In this document: one piece after another, positions 49,353 to 59,623 of the stretch
Layout: each line of letters begins with the position of its first letter
Position numbering within the stretch: the stretch's first letter is position 1
Assembly: GCF_021283545.2 (NCBI RefSeq)
Contig: NZ_CP128540.1
Coordinates: 1,461,501 to 1,525,500, forward strand
From: Pseudomonas alloputida
GTDB taxonomy: Bacteria; Pseudomonadota; Gammaproteobacteria; Pseudomonadales; Pseudomonadaceae
Length of the DNA stretch: 64,000 bases
Direction: 5' to 3'
Notes under the pieces: model-generated
The model's input: only the letters and a program-made list of their open reading frames with translations
What the model was told of the DNA's origin: nothing
Databases searched by the model: none
Position numbers and translations under genes: made by a program

Positions 49353-51272
49353 GTGCGCCAGGCATGGCGCGTTGCGCGTATGCGCAACCCGCTTGGTTGT
49401 GGTGGCCAAGTGGGTGACTTGGAGGTGAAAGTCCTCTACACACCCGGCAAGGGGAAGTGTTAGCCGGAGGCAAGGGTGTCGCGGGTGACCGCGAATCTGA
49501 AGGAAGCCCGAGGCAAAATGCTGGCCTGACGAACAGGAAGCGGATAGAGGCGGCACAGCGGGGTGAGGTGGCACAAATCGCCAAAGCCCAATACTTGCAC
49601 GGAACGCTGTGACGTAGATCCGACAGGCATAAGCAGGAAGGTCGCGCGAATTACCCTGGGAGATCTGTACGTTTGCCATTGTGCTACCGCGCGTCGAAAG
49701 GCGACGGGATGAGCGTGCAGAAGTCAGCCGAAGCCGTAGTAAGTGGCGGTTAACCGCGCCACCAAGGGCCGAACAGGTTATGCCGCCAGTAGGCGTCGCC
49801 GTCTCGTTGGTAACCGTAATGCAGAAATTTCCCACAGCGGAAACTGTCATCCCGAGCTCCGGCCAGAAGCCGAGGGTGACGCCTGACAGTGCAAAGGTAT
49901 CGACGGCGTCCGTGACGTGGACGAACGCGGAGCCGGACACGCTGATGGAGCGGGTGCTTGCACCGGCCAACCTCAGACGTGCGTATCAACGCGTGGTCAG
50001 CAACAAGGGAGCACCGGGTGCCGATGGCATGACGGTCGCTGACTTGGCGGGCTACGTGAGACAGTATTGGCCAACCCTCAAGGTCAGGTTACTGGCCGGT
50101 GAATACCAGCCCCAAGCAGTGCGAGCGGTTGAAATTCCCAAGCCGCAGGGCGGCACACGGCAACTGGGAATCCCCAGCGTCGTGGATCGCCTGATCCAGC
50201 AAGCACTGCAGCAGCAGCTCACACCTATCTTCGACCCACTGTTCTCGGACTACAGCTATGGTTTTCGTCCGGGCAGAAGTACGCATCAAGCCATCGAGAT
50301 GGCCCGTGCTCATGTGACAGCGGGACACCGCTGGTGCGTGGAACTCGATCTGGAGAAGTTTTTCGATCGGGTCAATCACGACATCCTCATGGCCTGCATC
50401 GAACGTCGGATCAAAGACAAGTGCGTACTCAGGCTTATTCGCCGCTACCTTGAAGCCGGGATCATGTCGGGCGGTGTCGTCAGCCCACGGCAGGAGGGGA
50501 CGCCGCAAGGCGGCCCGCTTTCGCCGTTGCTGTCGAATATCCTGCTCGACGAACTCGACCGCGAGCTGGAGCGGCGGGGCCATCGCTTCGTACGTTATGC
50601 CGATGATGCGAACATCTATGTACGCAGTCCCCGGGCCGGCGAACGGGTGTTGGTCAGCGTCGAGCGCTTCCTGAGAGAACGTCTGAAGCTGACGGTGAAC
50701 AGGAAGAAAAGCCAAGTGGCAAGGGCGTGGAAGTGCGACTACCTAGGCTATGGGATGAGCTGGCACCAGCAGCCAAGGCTGCGCGTGGCAAGGATGAGCC
50801 TAGACCGCTTACGCGACCGGCTCAGAATGCTGCTGCGCAGCGTACGGGCTCGCAAAATGGCGACTGTCATCGAGCGGATCAACCCCGTCCTGAGAGGCTG
50901 GGCTAGCTACTTCAAGCTCAGCCAGAGCAAGCGGCCGCTTGAGGAACTGGATGGTTGGGTCAGGCACAAACTCCGCTGCGTCATCTGGCGTCAATGGAAG
51001 CAGCCTCCCACGAGGCTGAGAAACTTGATGCGCCTGGGGTTGAGCGAGGAGCGTGCCAACAAGTCAGCCTTCAATGGCCGAGGTCCATGGTGGAATTCGG
51101 GAGCGCAACATATGAACTACGCGCTGCCAAAGAAACTGTGGGACCGGCTCGGGCTGGTCTCGATACTGGATACGATTAACCGGCTTAGCCGCGTAACCTG
51201 AACCGCCGTGTACGGAACCGTACGCACGGTGGTGTGAGAGGACGGCGGGTGTGAATCCGCCTCCTACTCGAT
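49353..51272 (+). mobile_element. Group II intron, bacterial class C-like
   Basis: The 5' end GTGCGCC (49353) matches the GUGCG consensus. The 3' part folds as a domain V-like hairpin (CCGTGTACGG, then CCGTACGCACGG at about 51206-51232) and the intron ends near CTACTCGAT (51264-51272). The maturase gene lies inside. Insertion directly after a Rho-independent terminator hairpin is the habit of group IIC introns. Exact ends need comparison with other copies. Confidence 0.88.
49819..51201 (+). CDS. ltrA: Group II intron reverse transcriptase/maturase
   Basis: The protein has about 460 residues (start uncertain; frame open from 49681). RT motifs include RAVEIPKPQGGTRQLGIPSV, YGFRPGRSTHQAIEMARAHV, CVELDLEKFFDRVNHDIL, GTPQGGPLSPLLSNILLDEL and the catalytic YADD in FVRYADDANIYV. 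The maturase (X) domain has NPVLRGWASYFKLSQSK. No HNH endonuclease domain follows, as in class C enzymes. It splices and moves the intron. Confidence 0.95.
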   Translation: MQKFPTAETVIPSSGQKPRVTPDSAKVSTASVTWTNAEPDTLMERVLAPANLRRAYQRVVSNKGAPGADGMTVADLAGYVRQYWPTLKVRLLAGEYQPQAVRAVEIPKPQGGTRQLGIPSVVDRLIQQALQQQLTPIFDPLFSDYSYGFRPGRSTHQAIEMARAHVTAGHRWCVELDLEKFFDRVNHDILMACIERRIKDKCVLRLIRRYLEAGIMSGGVVSPRQEGTPQGGPLSPLLSNILLDELDRELERRGHRFVRYADDANIYVRSPRAGERVLVSVERFLRERLKLTVNRKKSQVARAWKCDYLGYGMSWHQQPRLRVARMSLDRLRDRLRMLLRSVRARKMATVIERINPVLRGWASYFKLSQSKRPLEELDGWVRHKLRCVIWRQWKQPPTRLRNLMRLGLSEERANKSAFNGRGPWWNSGAQHMNYALPKKLWDRLGLVSILDTINRLSRVT

Positions 51273-51313
51273 TGCCAAGCCCAGCGCAACCCTCAGGCTT
51301 ATCGCCATCCCTG

Positions 51314-51344
51314 GTAGGAGCGGGTTCACCCGCGAAGAGGCCTG
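51314..51344. repeat. P. putida REP element
   Basis: GGTAGGAGCGGGTTCACCCG continues as CGAAGAGGCC. A single copy between the intron and the arsR-type gene. Confidence 0.85.
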
Positions 51345-51352
51345 CACAGGTA

Positions 51353-51661
51353 TCACTGCTGGCGCAGGATGCACTCCAGCAGCCCGGGAAACCGCTCGCC
51401 CAGCATCTCGCTACGCAGCGAATTCATATGGGTAGTCCCCACATTGCGGGTTTGCACCAGCCCTGCATCACGCAACACACGGAAGTGGTGGGACATGCTC
51501 GACTTCGGCCGACCTCCATCCAGCTCGCCACAGCTGGCCTCGGCCACGCCGGCCAGGTGGCGGACGATTTCCAGGCGCACGGGGTCGCTGAGCGCATAGA
51601 GCAGGCGTTCAAGAATGAGGTCGTCGGGGTTGGGATGTTTATAGGCTCGCATGGTTGACAT
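51353..51661 (-). CDS. ArsR-family transcriptional repressor
   Basis: The protein has 102 residues from the ATG at 51661 (51652 is possible; neither has a strong RBS). The winged HTH covers LLYALSDPVRLEIVRHLAGV, GRPKSSMSHHFRVLRDAGLV and TRNVGTTHMNSLRSE. The one Cys (ASCGELDGG) does not form the usual metal-binding CVC motif, so it may sense something other than arsenic, such as a flavoenzyme substrate. It is divergent from xenA. Confidence 0.9.
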   Translation of the reverse strand: MSTMRAYKHPNPDDLILERLLYALSDPVRLEIVRHLAGVAEASCGELDGGRPKSSMSHHFRVLRDAGLVQTRNVGTTHMNSLRSEMLGERFPGLLECILRQQ

Positions 51662-51689
51662 GATAACGGGGGTTTCATTAATTGCCATA

Positions 51690-51707
51690 GTTCGATTATG
51701 ATCGAAC
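51690..51707. promoter_or_regulatory. Palindromic operator between arsR-type gene and xenA
   Basis: GTTCGATTATGATCGAAC has 7-bp arms (GTTCGAT/ATCGAAC) and a 4-bp centre. It lies 29 bp from the repressor start and 31 bp before xenA, and is the obvious site for ArsR-type autoregulation. Confidence 0.75.
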
Positions 51708-51737
51708 AACAGTATTCAAATGAACCCGGAGTTTCCC

Positions 51738-52829
51738 ATGTCCGCACTGTTCGAACCCTACACCCTCAAAGACGTCACCCTGCGTAACCGTATCGCCATT
51801 CCGCCGATGTGCCAGTACATGGCCGAAGACGGCATGATCAACGACTGGCACCACGTTCACCTGGCCGGCCTGGCCCGTGGTGGTGCCGGCTTGCTGGTGG
51901 TCGAGGCCACTGCTGTGGCGCCGGAAGGGCGTATCACCCCCGGTTGCGCCGGTATCTGGAGCGATGCCCACGCTCAGGCGTTCGTACCGGTGGTGCAGGC
52001 CATCAAGGCTGCCGGTTCCGTGCCGGGTATCCAGATCGCTCACGCCGGGCGCAAGGCCAGCGCCAACCGCCCGTGGGAGGGTGATGACCACATTGCCGCC
52101 GACGATGCGCGCGGCTGGGAGACCATTGCCCCGTCTGCCATTGCCTTTGGCGCGCACCTGCCGAAAGTGCCACGCGAAATGACGCTGGACGATATCGCCC
52201 GGGTCAAGCAGGACTTCGTCGATGCCGCCCGCCGTGCGCGTGATGCCGGCTTCGAGTGGATAGAACTGCACTTTGCCCATGGCTACCTGGGCCAGAGCTT
52301 CTTCTCCGAGCACTCCAACAAGCGCACCGATGCCTACGGTGGCAGCTTCGACAACCGCAGCCGCTTCCTGCTGGAGACACTGGCCGCCGTGCGTGAAGTG
52401 TGGCCGGAGAACCTGCCGCTGACCGCGCGCTTTGGTGTGTTGGAGTACGATGGCCGCGATGAGCAGACCCTGGAAGAGTCGATCGAACTGGCCCGCCGCT
52501 TCAAGGCCGGTGGGCTCGACCTGCTGAGCGTGAGTGTCGGCTTCACCATTCCCGACACCAACATCCCCTGGGGTCCAGCGTTCATGGGGCCGATTGCCGA
52601 GCGCGTGCGCCGCGAAGCGAAGCTGCCCGTGACGTCGGCGTGGGGCTTTGGTACGCCGCAGTTGGCGGAGGCCGCATTGCAGGCCAACCAGCTGGATCTG
52701 GTTTCGGTAGGGCGCGCGCACCTGGCCGACCCGCACTGGGCTTACTTTGCTGCCAAGGAGCTGGGGGTGGAAAAAGCCTCCTGGACCTTGCCGGCGCCTT
52801 ATGCACACTGGCTCGAGCGTTATCGCTGA
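51738..52829 (+). CDS. xenA: Xenobiotic reductase A, old yellow enzyme family
   Basis: The protein has 363 residues, the length of P. putida XenA, and agrees with it over long segments (SALFEPYTLKDVTLRNRIAI, HFAHGYLGQSFFSEHSNKRT, LPVTSAWGFGTPQLAEAALQ). It is an FMN enzyme using NADPH or NADH to reduce activated alkenes, nitro compounds and nitrate esters. The YqjM-type subclass has the cysteine in PPMCQYMAEDG that tunes the flavin, and His in QIAHAGRK. Its neighbouring ArsR-type repressor probably controls it. Confidence 0.96.
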   Translation: MSALFEPYTLKDVTLRNRIAIPPMCQYMAEDGMINDWHHVHLAGLARGGAGLLVVEATAVAPEGRITPGCAGIWSDAHAQAFVPVVQAIKAAGSVPGIQIAHAGRKASANRPWEGDDHIAADDARGWETIAPSAIAFGAHLPKVPREMTLDDIARVKQDFVDAARRARDAGFEWIELHFAHGYLGQSFFSEHSNKRTDAYGGSFDNRSRFLLETLAAVREVWPENLPLTARFGVLEYDGRDEQTLEESIELARRFKAGGLDLLSVSVGFTIPDTNIPWGPAFMGPIAERVRREAKLPVTSAWGFGTPQLAEAALQANQLDLVSVGRAHLADPHWAYFAAKELGVEKASWTLPAPYAHWLERYR

Positions 52830-52850
52830 GGCTTGGAGGGGCTGCTTTGC

Positions 52851-52944
52851 AGCCCATTCGCGGGCAAGCCCGCACCCACAGAGACACCGCAGGTTTCAGA
52901 TACTGCACCCTCTCTGTGGAAGTGGGCTTGCCCGCGAATGGGCC
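52851..52944. repeat. Inverted pair of REP elements
   Basis: CCCATTCGCGGGCAAGCCCG and its inverse (GTGGGCTTGCCCGCGAATGG) flank a short loop. It lies between convergent genes and may end transcription of both. Confidence 0.9.
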
Positions 52945-52952
52945 GGTAGGGG

Positions 52953-54200
52953 CTAAAACCGGTTCAGTCGGTATGCGCCCATCTCAGGCCCACCAGTCTG
53001 CTCAGCCAACCGCCCCACCCATTCCGCCGTCACCGCCGCCTGGGTCAACCCCAGGTGCTGATGCCCAAACGCCAACAGCACCCGCCCATCGCACACCCTG
53101 TCGATCACGGGCAATGAGTCCGGTAACGAAGGCCTGAAACCCATCCACGGCGTTGCCCCTTCGACGCTCAAGTCGTGCCGGAACAACCCCTTGCTCAACC
53201 GGTGCAACTGCCACGCCCGCTGCATGCTCGGCGGTGCCTGCAGCCCGGCAAACTCCACTGTGCCCGCCAGGCGCAAGCCTTCGGCCATGGGTGTCATGAT
53301 GAACTTGCGCTCAAGCGAGGTGACTGCAAACGGCAGGCGCTGGTGCTCACCCGGCAACATCAGGTGGTAGCCGCGTTCGGTATCCAGCGGCACCCGCTTG
53401 CCTGTCAGCGCGGCAGTCAGTTTTGCAGAATGGGCGCCACAGCTGACAAGCACCTGGCGGGCATTGAGCATGCCTTGGTCGCTGGCAAGGCTCACGCCGG
53501 CACTGTGTAACTGCCCGCCATCGACCTGCGCCTGGACAAAGCGCACCCCGCTGGCCTTGGCCGCTTCGAACAATTCGCACACCACCCGATAAGGGTCGAT
53601 GAAGTGCCCGGTGCGCGGGAAGAACAGCCCGCCTAACAGTGATGGGCTGAGTTGCGGCGCCGCTTCGCGCACGGTTTCGGCCGACCAGAAGTCCACCGGC
53701 ACCGCCTGCTGTTGCATGCGTGTGCGCAACGCCTCCAGCGCCTGGCGTGACTCAGGCTTCTCGAACACCAGCAACGAACCATCCTCTTGAAACAACTCGC
53801 TGCGCCCGATCGAGCCCAACAGCCGTTGCCAGGCGCCCAGGCTGCCTTCGTTCAGCGTGCGGATGCCCGCCACGCTGCGCTGGAACGGCGCCGGGCGCAG
53901 GTTGAGCAGCAGCCGGGTGAACCACGGCATGGCCTTGGGCAGGTACTTCCAGTCCAGGCGCAGCGGGCCCATCGGGTCGAGCAGCATGCGAGGCAGGCGC
54001 TTGAGGATCGACAGGTCGGCAATCGGGAATACTTGCTCGGTTGCCAGGTGCCCGGCATTGCCGAAGGACGCGCCCAGGCCGGGCGCCTGGCGGTCGACCA
54101 GCGTTACCCGATGGCCCTGGCGGGCCAGTTGCAGGGCACAGGCGACGCCGACAATGCCGGCGCCCACCACGGCGATATCGGTTTCAGCGGTTTCGACCAT
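52953..54200 (-). CDS. D-hydroxyproline dehydrogenase, FAD-dependent (DadA-like)
   Basis: The protein has 415 residues. The FAD-binding IAVVGAGIVGVACALQLARQ is at the N-terminus. The DAO domain ends with PWMGFRPSLPDSLPVIDRVC. In P. putida the enzyme at this place oxidises cis-4-hydroxy-D-proline to pyrroline-4-hydroxy-2-carboxylate, as a single polypeptide. It is two bases downstream of the aldehyde dehydrogenase gene and last in the operon. Confidence 0.9.
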   Translation of the reverse strand: MVETAETDIAVVGAGIVGVACALQLARQGHRVTLVDRQAPGLGASFGNAGHLATEQVFPIADLSILKRLPRMLLDPMGPLRLDWKYLPKAMPWFTRLLLNLRPAPFQRSVAGIRTLNEGSLGAWQRLLGSIGRSELFQEDGSLLVFEKPESRQALEALRTRMQQQAVPVDFWSAETVREAAPQLSPSLLGGLFFPRTGHFIDPYRVVCELFEAAKASGVRFVQAQVDGGQLHSAGVSLASDQGMLNARQVLVSCGAHSAKLTAALTGKRVPLDTERGYHLMLPGEHQRLPFAVTSLERKFIMTPMAEGLRLAGTVEFAGLQAPPSMQRAWQLHRLSKGLFRHDLSVEGATPWMGFRPSLPDSLPVIDRVCDGRVLLAFGHQHLGLTQAAVTAEWVGRLAEQTGGPEMGAYRLNRF

Positions 54201-54202
54201 GC

Positions 54203-55780
54203 TCAGTCTTCCCGTTTACCATCAAGCAGGCGCCGCAGCTGCAGCGGGTTGCCGTGTTTCAATGCCTGCGGCAGCAGCGCATCGGGGACGTCCTGATAGC
54301 AAACCGGGCGCAGGAAACGCAGGATCGCCGCCGTGCCCACCGAGGTGGTACGGGCATCGGAAGTGGCCGGGAACGGCCCGCCGTGGACCATGGCATCGCA
54401 CACCTCGACGCCGGTCGGCCAGCCATTGACCAGAATACGCCCGGCCTTGCGCTCAAGGGTGGGGAGCAGGGCGCGAGCGCTGTCGATGTCGGCCTCGTCC
54501 AGTTGCAGGGTGGCGGTCAGCTGACCTTCCAGGTGTTCGGCTACCTGGCGGACCTGCTCATCGTCGGTGCAGGCAACGACCAGCGATGCTGCACCGAACA
54601 CTTCAGCCTGCAACGCCGGGTCGGCGAGAAACGCTTCGGCCTGGGTCACGAACAGCTGTGCCTGGCACTGGTTGGGGCCCTGACCGGCTTGGCCACTGGT
54701 GATGGCCTGGGCATGGGGGTTGTCTGCCAGGGCTGCGATACCGGCCTGGTAGGCACTGAAAATGCCAGGGGTGAGCATGGTTTGGGCGGCGCCCTGCTGC
54801 ACGTACCCGGCGGCTGCAGTGATGAACCGCTGCAGTGCCGGCCCCTGCCGGGCGATTACCAGGCCAGGGTTGGTGCAGAACTGGCCGGCGCCCTGGGTCA
54901 GCGAGGCGACGAAACCTTGTGCCAGTGCTTCGGCACGGGCTTGCAGGGCGGCGTCGAACAGGAACACCGGGTTGATCGAACTCATTTCGGCATACACCGG
55001 GATGGGCTCCGGGCGCGCCTGGGCGGCTTGGCACAGTGCCATGCCACCGCTGCGCGAGCCGGTGAAACCAACGGCCTTGATACGTGGGTCGCTGACCAGA
55101 GCAATGCCCACTTCGCGGCCGGAGCCATAAAGCAGCGAGAACACACCCTCCGGTAAGCCGCACTGCTTCACTGCTTGCGCCACTGCCTGGCCGACCAGCT
55201 CACTGGTGCCGGGGTGGGCACTGTGGGCCTTGACCACCACGGGGCAGCCAGCGGCCAATGCCGACGCGGTGTCACCACCGGCCACCGAGAAGGCCAGCGG
55301 GAAATTGCTGGCGCCGAACACGGCGACTGGCCCCAGGGCCACCTGGCGCTGGCGCAAATCAGCGCGGGGGAGGGGCTGGCGCTCAGGCAGGGCGCTGTCG
55401 ATCCGCACGTCCAGCCATTCGCCGGCCCGCACTGTACGGGCAAAGGTGCGTAGCTGGGTGCAGGTACGGCCACGCTCGCCCTGAATGCGCGCCTTGGGCA
55501 GGCCGGTTTCGATCACGGCGCGGTCGATCAGGGCATCGCCGAGGGCCTCGATCTGTGTGGCGATGGCTTCAAGGAACTCTGCTCGTTGTTCGAGCGATGT
55601 TTCGCGGTAGGCATCGAATGCCGCCCAGGCCAGCGCGCAGGCCTGGGCCACGTGTTCGCCTGTGCCGCCGAGGTAGGCCGGCTCCAACGTCTGACCGGTG
55701 GTTGGGTCGATGGCACGGATGGCGTCGCGGCTGCCGGTTACCGGCCTCTGGCCGATCAGCAGGTTGCCTGTGAGGGGCAT
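54203..55780 (-). CDS. 2-Ketoglutarate semialdehyde dehydrogenase
   Basis: The protein has 525 residues. The ALDH fold has the general base Glu in [12 protein letters not shown] and the catalytic Cys in [12 protein letters not shown], with the cofactor site in [10 protein letters not shown]. It oxidises 2,5-dioxopentanoate to 2-oxoglutarate, the last step of hydroxyproline use. A REP pair lies upstream, within the operon. Confidence 0.92.
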   Translation of the reverse strand: MPLTGNLLIGQRPVTGSRDAIRAIDPTTGQTLEPAYLGGTGEHVAQACALAWAAFDAYRETSLEQRAEFLEAIATQIEALGDALIDRAVIETGLPKARIQGERGRTCTQLRTFARTVRAGEWLDVRIDSALPERQPLPRADLRQRQVALGPVAVFGASNFPLAFSVAGGDTASALAAGCPVVVKAHSAHPGTSELVGQAVAQAVKQCGLPEGVFSLLYGSGREVGIALVSDPRIKAVGFTGSRSGGMALCQAAQARPEPIPVYAEMSSINPVFLFDAALQARAEALAQGFVASLTQGAGQFCTNPGLVIARQGPALQRFITAAAGYVQQGAAQTMLTPGIFSAYQAGIAALADNPHAQAITSGQAGQGPNQCQAQLFVTQAEAFLADPALQAEVFGAASLVVACTDDEQVRQVAEHLEGQLTATLQLDEADIDSARALLPTLERKAGRILVNGWPTGVEVCDAMVHGGPFPATSDARTTSVGTAAILRFLRPVCYQDVPDALLPQALKHGNPLQLRRLLDGKRED

Positions 55781-55829
55781 GTAGCCTCCTTGGAAATCTA
55801 ATGCAGATGCATGGGGGGGATTACGACCC

Positions 55830-55919
55830 CTGTAGGAGCGGGTTCACCCGCGAACACCGGCGAAGCCGGTGCCATGCACCGGGTCGCCTGATTCGCGGGC
55901 ACGCCCGCTCCCACAGGGA
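55830..55919. repeat. REP pair inside the hydroxyproline operon
   Basis: GTAGGAGCGGGTTCACCCGC at about 55832 and the GATTCGCGGGCACGCCCGCT copy to 55919 flank a short GC-rich loop with another inverted repeat (CCGGCGAAGCCGG). It separates the deaminase and dehydrogenase genes. Confidence 0.9.
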
Positions 55920-55932
55920 GAGCAGTGGCTGC

Positions 55933-56880
55933 TCAGGCGATGTTTTGCTCGGCCGACCAGCTGGCATACCAGCTGCGGAACAGCGCGTACTGCTGTTCGG
56001 CATAGTTGCGCTGAGCGTCGGTCAGGACGTCGGTCTCGTTGAAGTGCAGGCTGTACTCGGTGTCGCCGTTGAGCACCATCAAGTGCTTGTAATACAACAC
56101 CAGGTCGCAGCCTTCATCGAACGACGACAGCACCGCCAGCGCCGCTTCCAGCTCGCGCGCCAGGCGGCGGGCACGGGCGTCGCCTTTGGCGGCCTGTTTG
56201 CTCAGGCTCACCAGTTGCAGCACTTCGCGCGGCAGCGCATTGCCGATGCCGGTGATGGCGCCGGTGGCGTTGCAGTTGACGAAGCCATGCACCACCTGGG
56301 TGTCGACACCGACCATCAGGGTGACATCGTCATCCTTGGAGGTGATGTGCTCGGCGGCGTAGCGCAAGTCGGCGCCACCGCCAAACTCCTTGAAGCCGAT
56401 CAGGTTGGGGAACTGGCTGCGCAGTTCGAAGAATAGGTCGGCGCGAGTGGCAAAGCCGTAGTAAGGGCTGTTGTAGATCACCGCCGGCAGTTTCGGTGCG
56501 GCAGCGAGGATGGCCGAGAAATGGTGCTTCTGGGCGATCAGCGAAGCACCGCGGCTGAGCACGCGGGGGATGACCATCAGGCCGGCGGCGCCAACCTTGG
56601 CGGCGTGTGCAGCATGCGAAACCGCCTCACGGGTGTTCACTGCGCCCGTGCCGACGATGGTCGGGATGCCGGCCGCCACCAGGCGCGCCACGCCCTCCTG
56701 GCGCTCGGCCTCTGTCAGCAGCGGCCAGTCACCCATCGAGCCGCAGTACACCACCGCGCTCATGCCGGCCTCGATCAGCTCGCGGCCCTTGCGCACCAGG
56801 GCGTCGAAGTCCGGTTTGCGCTCGGCGGTGCACGGGGTCATCAGGGCAGGCATGGTGCCGGTGAAGATGTTGTCATTCAT
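55933..56880 (-). CDS. 1-Pyrroline-4-hydroxy-2-carboxylate deaminase, DapA family
   Basis: The protein has 315 residues from the ATG at 56880 (AGGAG eight bases upstream). DapA fold: GTMPALMTPCTAERKPDFDA, the Tyr in PAVIYNSPYYGFATRADLFF and the Schiff base Lys in FPNLIGFKEFGGGADLRYA. It deaminates and dehydrates the cyclic imine to 2-oxoglutarate semialdehyde. Third gene of the operon. Confidence 0.92.
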   Translation of the reverse strand: MNDNIFTGTMPALMTPCTAERKPDFDALVRKGRELIEAGMSAVVYCGSMGDWPLLTEAERQEGVARLVAAGIPTIVGTGAVNTREAVSHAAHAAKVGAAGLMVIPRVLSRGASLIAQKHHFSAILAAAPKLPAVIYNSPYYGFATRADLFFELRSQFPNLIGFKEFGGGADLRYAAEHITSKDDDVTLMVGVDTQVVHGFVNCNATGAITGIGNALPREVLQLVSLSKQAAKGDARARRLARELEAALAVLSSFDEGCDLVLYYKHLMVLNGDTEYSLHFNETDVLTDAQRNYAEQQYALFRSWYASWSAEQNIA

Positions 56881-56922
56881 TGTTGTCACTCCTGGCAAAG
56901 TTCAGTCGGGAAAAGACCGGGG

Positions 56923-57849
56923 TCAGATGCCCCAGGCGAAAGGGTCTTGTTCGTCGATCAGCAGGGTGCTGTCGGCGGTCATGTAGGCGCGGCCGGTGAT
57001 GAACGGGCGAATGCGTTCGCCGTCGCGCGCGTAGCGGCCATGGAACTGGCTGCCGGTGATGCTGGCCTGCACCCAGGTCTGGCCTTCGGCAAGCTTGCCG
57101 TCGGCGGCCAGGCAGGCCAGCTTGGCGCTGGTGCCTGTGCCGCACGGGGAGCGGTCGTAGGCCTTGCCGGGGCACATCACGAAGTTGCGGCTGTCGGCGT
57201 TGGGGTCGTCGGCGAACAGCTCGATGTGGTCGATGGGCGCGCCGTTTTCGCCGGTGACGCCCTGGGTTTCCAGGGCCTTGAGCATGGCCCAGGTGTACTC
57301 GGTCAGCGCCTCGCGGTTATCCAGCTCGATGCGCTGGCCGTGTTCGGACACAAGGAAAAACCAGTTGCCGCCCCAGGCGATGTCGCCGCGCACCACGCCA
57401 TGGCCGGGCACGTCCACCGCAACCTGTTGGCGGTAGCGGTAGGAGGGCACGTTGGCGACGGTGATGGCGCCATCTTCATGCAAGGTGGCGCTGACCTGGC
57501 CGACCGGGGTGTCGATCTTGTGCACCCCGGGCGTGATCAGGCCCATGTGCTGTAGCGAGGCGACCAGGCCGATGGTGCCGTGGCCGCACATGTTCAGGTA
57601 ACCGGCGTTGTTGAAGAAGATCACCCCGCAGGTGGCGTCGGCCGACACTGGCGGGCAGTACAGTGCGCCAACCAGCACATCGTTGCCGCGTGGCTCCAGC
57701 AGGCAGGCGCGGCGCCACCGGTCGTGCAGTTCGCGCAGTTCGTCGCGCTGTTCGGCCATGCTTCGGCCCCGCAGTTGCGGAAAGCCCTTCATCACCAGGC
57801 GGGTTGGTTCGCCACCCGTGTGGGAGTCGATGACGTGAATCTGTTTCAT
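56923..57849 (-). CDS. 4-Hydroxyproline 2-epimerase
   Basis: The protein has 308 residues. Proline racemase family with the two catalytic Cys in [16 protein letters not shown] and [16 protein letters not shown]. It interconverts trans-4-hydroxy-L-proline and cis-4-hydroxy-D-proline. Start [16 protein letters not shown] is the family signature. Confidence 0.95.
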   Translation of the reverse strand: MKQIHVIDSHTGGEPTRLVMKGFPQLRGRSMAEQRDELRELHDRWRRACLLEPRGNDVLVGALYCPPVSADATCGVIFFNNAGYLNMCGHGTIGLVASLQHMGLITPGVHKIDTPVGQVSATLHEDGAITVANVPSYRYRQQVAVDVPGHGVVRGDIAWGGNWFFLVSEHGQRIELDNREALTEYTWAMLKALETQGVTGENGAPIDHIELFADDPNADSRNFVMCPGKAYDRSPCGTGTSAKLACLAADGKLAEGQTWVQASITGSQFHGRYARDGERIRPFITGRAYMTADSTLLIDEQDPFAWGI

Positions 57850-57872
57850 GGGCTTGTCCCTTGCGTAAAAGA

Positions 57873-59486
57873 TCAGGAAGCGACGGCAACAGGGCGGCCG
57901 TTAGAGGTTTCAGCGCAGGCTTCGCTTTCGTCGTCGCCTTCCAGGCGCACCAGGTGGGCAGGCACACCCGTGGCGGCGCCCCAGTAGTAGATGCCCAGTG
58001 CACAGGCCGCCACGACCACGGTGTCGAATGGGTGGCCGATGACGCCCAGGCCGCCGAAGCTGCCCAGCCACGACAGCAGGATGGTCAGCGCGTAGAAGCC
58101 GATCAGCCAGGCCGACGAGCGAACTTGCTGACCCAGCGACAGGTGCTGGGTGGGTACGAAACGGCTGCACAGCAGGTACAGCACGAACATCACGATCTGC
58201 AGGGCCAGCAGCCACGACACGGTGTTCCAGCCCGACCAGTACACGATCAGCGCAGCGATGATGAACGACAGCGGGCCGAGCACAGTCATGCCCTTGACCC
58301 GGAACGGGCGCGGCATGTGTGGTGCATTGCGGCGCAGGGCGGCAACGCTGACCGGGGCCACGGCGTAGCTCAGTACCAGAGCGGCGGATACCACGTTGAT
58401 CAGCGCTTCCCACGACGGGAACGGCAGGGTCCAGAACACCGACAGGCCAAACGTCAGCCAAAGGGCCGGGCGCGGGATGCCGGACTCTGCATCGATGCGG
58501 GTGAAGTACTTGAAGAAGGTGCCGGTCTGCGCCCAGCCATAGATCACGCGCGGGGTGGCGTTCATGTAGATGTTGCCGCAGCCGCTTGGCGAGATCACTG
58601 CGTCGGCCACCACCAGGTAGGCCAGCCAGCCCACACCCAGCGCCAGGGCGATGTCACGGTAGGGCAGGGCCAGTTCCTTGGTCACGCTGGCCCAGCCGTT
58701 GGCCAACATTTCGGTCGGCACGCTGCCAAGGAAGGCCAGTTGCAGCAAGGCGTAGATCGCGGTGGACAGCAACACCGAAAGAATCAGCGCAATCGGGATG
58801 GTGCGCTGCGGGTTCTTGACCTCGCTGGCCACCGAAATGATCGGCGTCAGGCCCAGGTAGGCGAAGATGATGCCGCCGGCGGATACGGCCATTTCCACCC
58901 CGGACAGGCCGAACGGGGCAAAGCCCTGGACCTCGAAGTTTTCCGGTTTGAAGAAGGTGAACAGTACGCCGATCACCAGCAGCGGCACGATGAACTTGAA
59001 CACGCTGACCAGGTTGTTGGCCTTGGCGAAGGTTTTCACGCTGCGGTAGTTGAGGAAGAAGAACAGCCCCAGCAGGGCGAACTGCACCAGCCAGCCGAGC
59101 ACGGTTGGGTCGCTGGAGCCGGCCTTGGTCAGCCCAGGGAACCAGGCGGCGGCGTATTGGCGTGAGGCGACCACTTCGATGGCGATCAGGCTGGAAAAGG
59201 CGATCAGGGTGATGAAGCCCATCAGGTAGCCCAACAGTGGACCGTGCGAGTACACCGGGTAGCGCACCACGCCACCGGCGCGGGGCAAGGCGGCGCCCAG
59301 CTCGCAGTAGACGATGCCCAGCAGCAGTACGGCGAACCCGCCAAGGAACCAGGAGAGGATGCCGGCCGGGCCGGCGATGGCCGAGACGTGGCTGGCGGCA
59401 AACAGCCAGCCGGAGCCGAAGATGGCGCCTAGGCCGATGAAGGTGAGGTCCAGCAGTGATAACTGTTTTTTGAATTTGCCTGACAT
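57873..59486 (-). CDS. APC-family permease, probable hydroxyproline transporter
   Basis: The protein has 537 residues and about 12 membrane helices. It starts [20 protein letters not shown] with the conserved [11 protein letters not shown] of APC transporters. First gene of the operon, 23 bases before the epimerase gene. Substrate assignment is from context. Confidence 0.9.
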   Translation of the reverse strand: MSGKFKKQLSLLDLTFIGLGAIFGSGWLFAASHVSAIAGPAGILSWFLGGFAVLLLGIVYCELGAALPRAGGVVRYPVYSHGPLLGYLMGFITLIAFSSLIAIEVVASRQYAAAWFPGLTKAGSSDPTVLGWLVQFALLGLFFFLNYRSVKTFAKANNLVSVFKFIVPLLVIGVLFTFFKPENFEVQGFAPFGLSGVEMAVSAGGIIFAYLGLTPIISVASEVKNPQRTIPIALILSVLLSTAIYALLQLAFLGSVPTEMLANGWASVTKELALPYRDIALALGVGWLAYLVVADAVISPSGCGNIYMNATPRVIYGWAQTGTFFKYFTRIDAESGIPRPALWLTFGLSVFWTLPFPSWEALINVVSAALVLSYAVAPVSVAALRRNAPHMPRPFRVKGMTVLGPLSFIIAALIVYWSGWNTVSWLLALQIVMFVLYLLCSRFVPTQHLSLGQQVRSSAWLIGFYALTILLSWLGSFGGLGVIGHPFDTVVVAACALGIYYWGAATGVPAHLVRLEGDDESEACAETSNGRPVAVAS

Positions 59487-59623
59487 GGGTTCGCCTTTTT
59501 GTTGGTTATTGGATAGGCAGGTCTGATGTCACGAGATGCGGCTTTTTGGGCCGCGCTCTTGTAGGACTTGGGCGGCTTGCGTGGGGCATAGAGTGGACCG
59601 ATCAGGGCGGCGGTTCTTGATGG

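Noticed and set aside
57861..59165. A 434-codon plus-strand frame opposite the permease
   Set aside because: Gln/His/Arg-rich reverse-complement shadow of a clear APC transporter.
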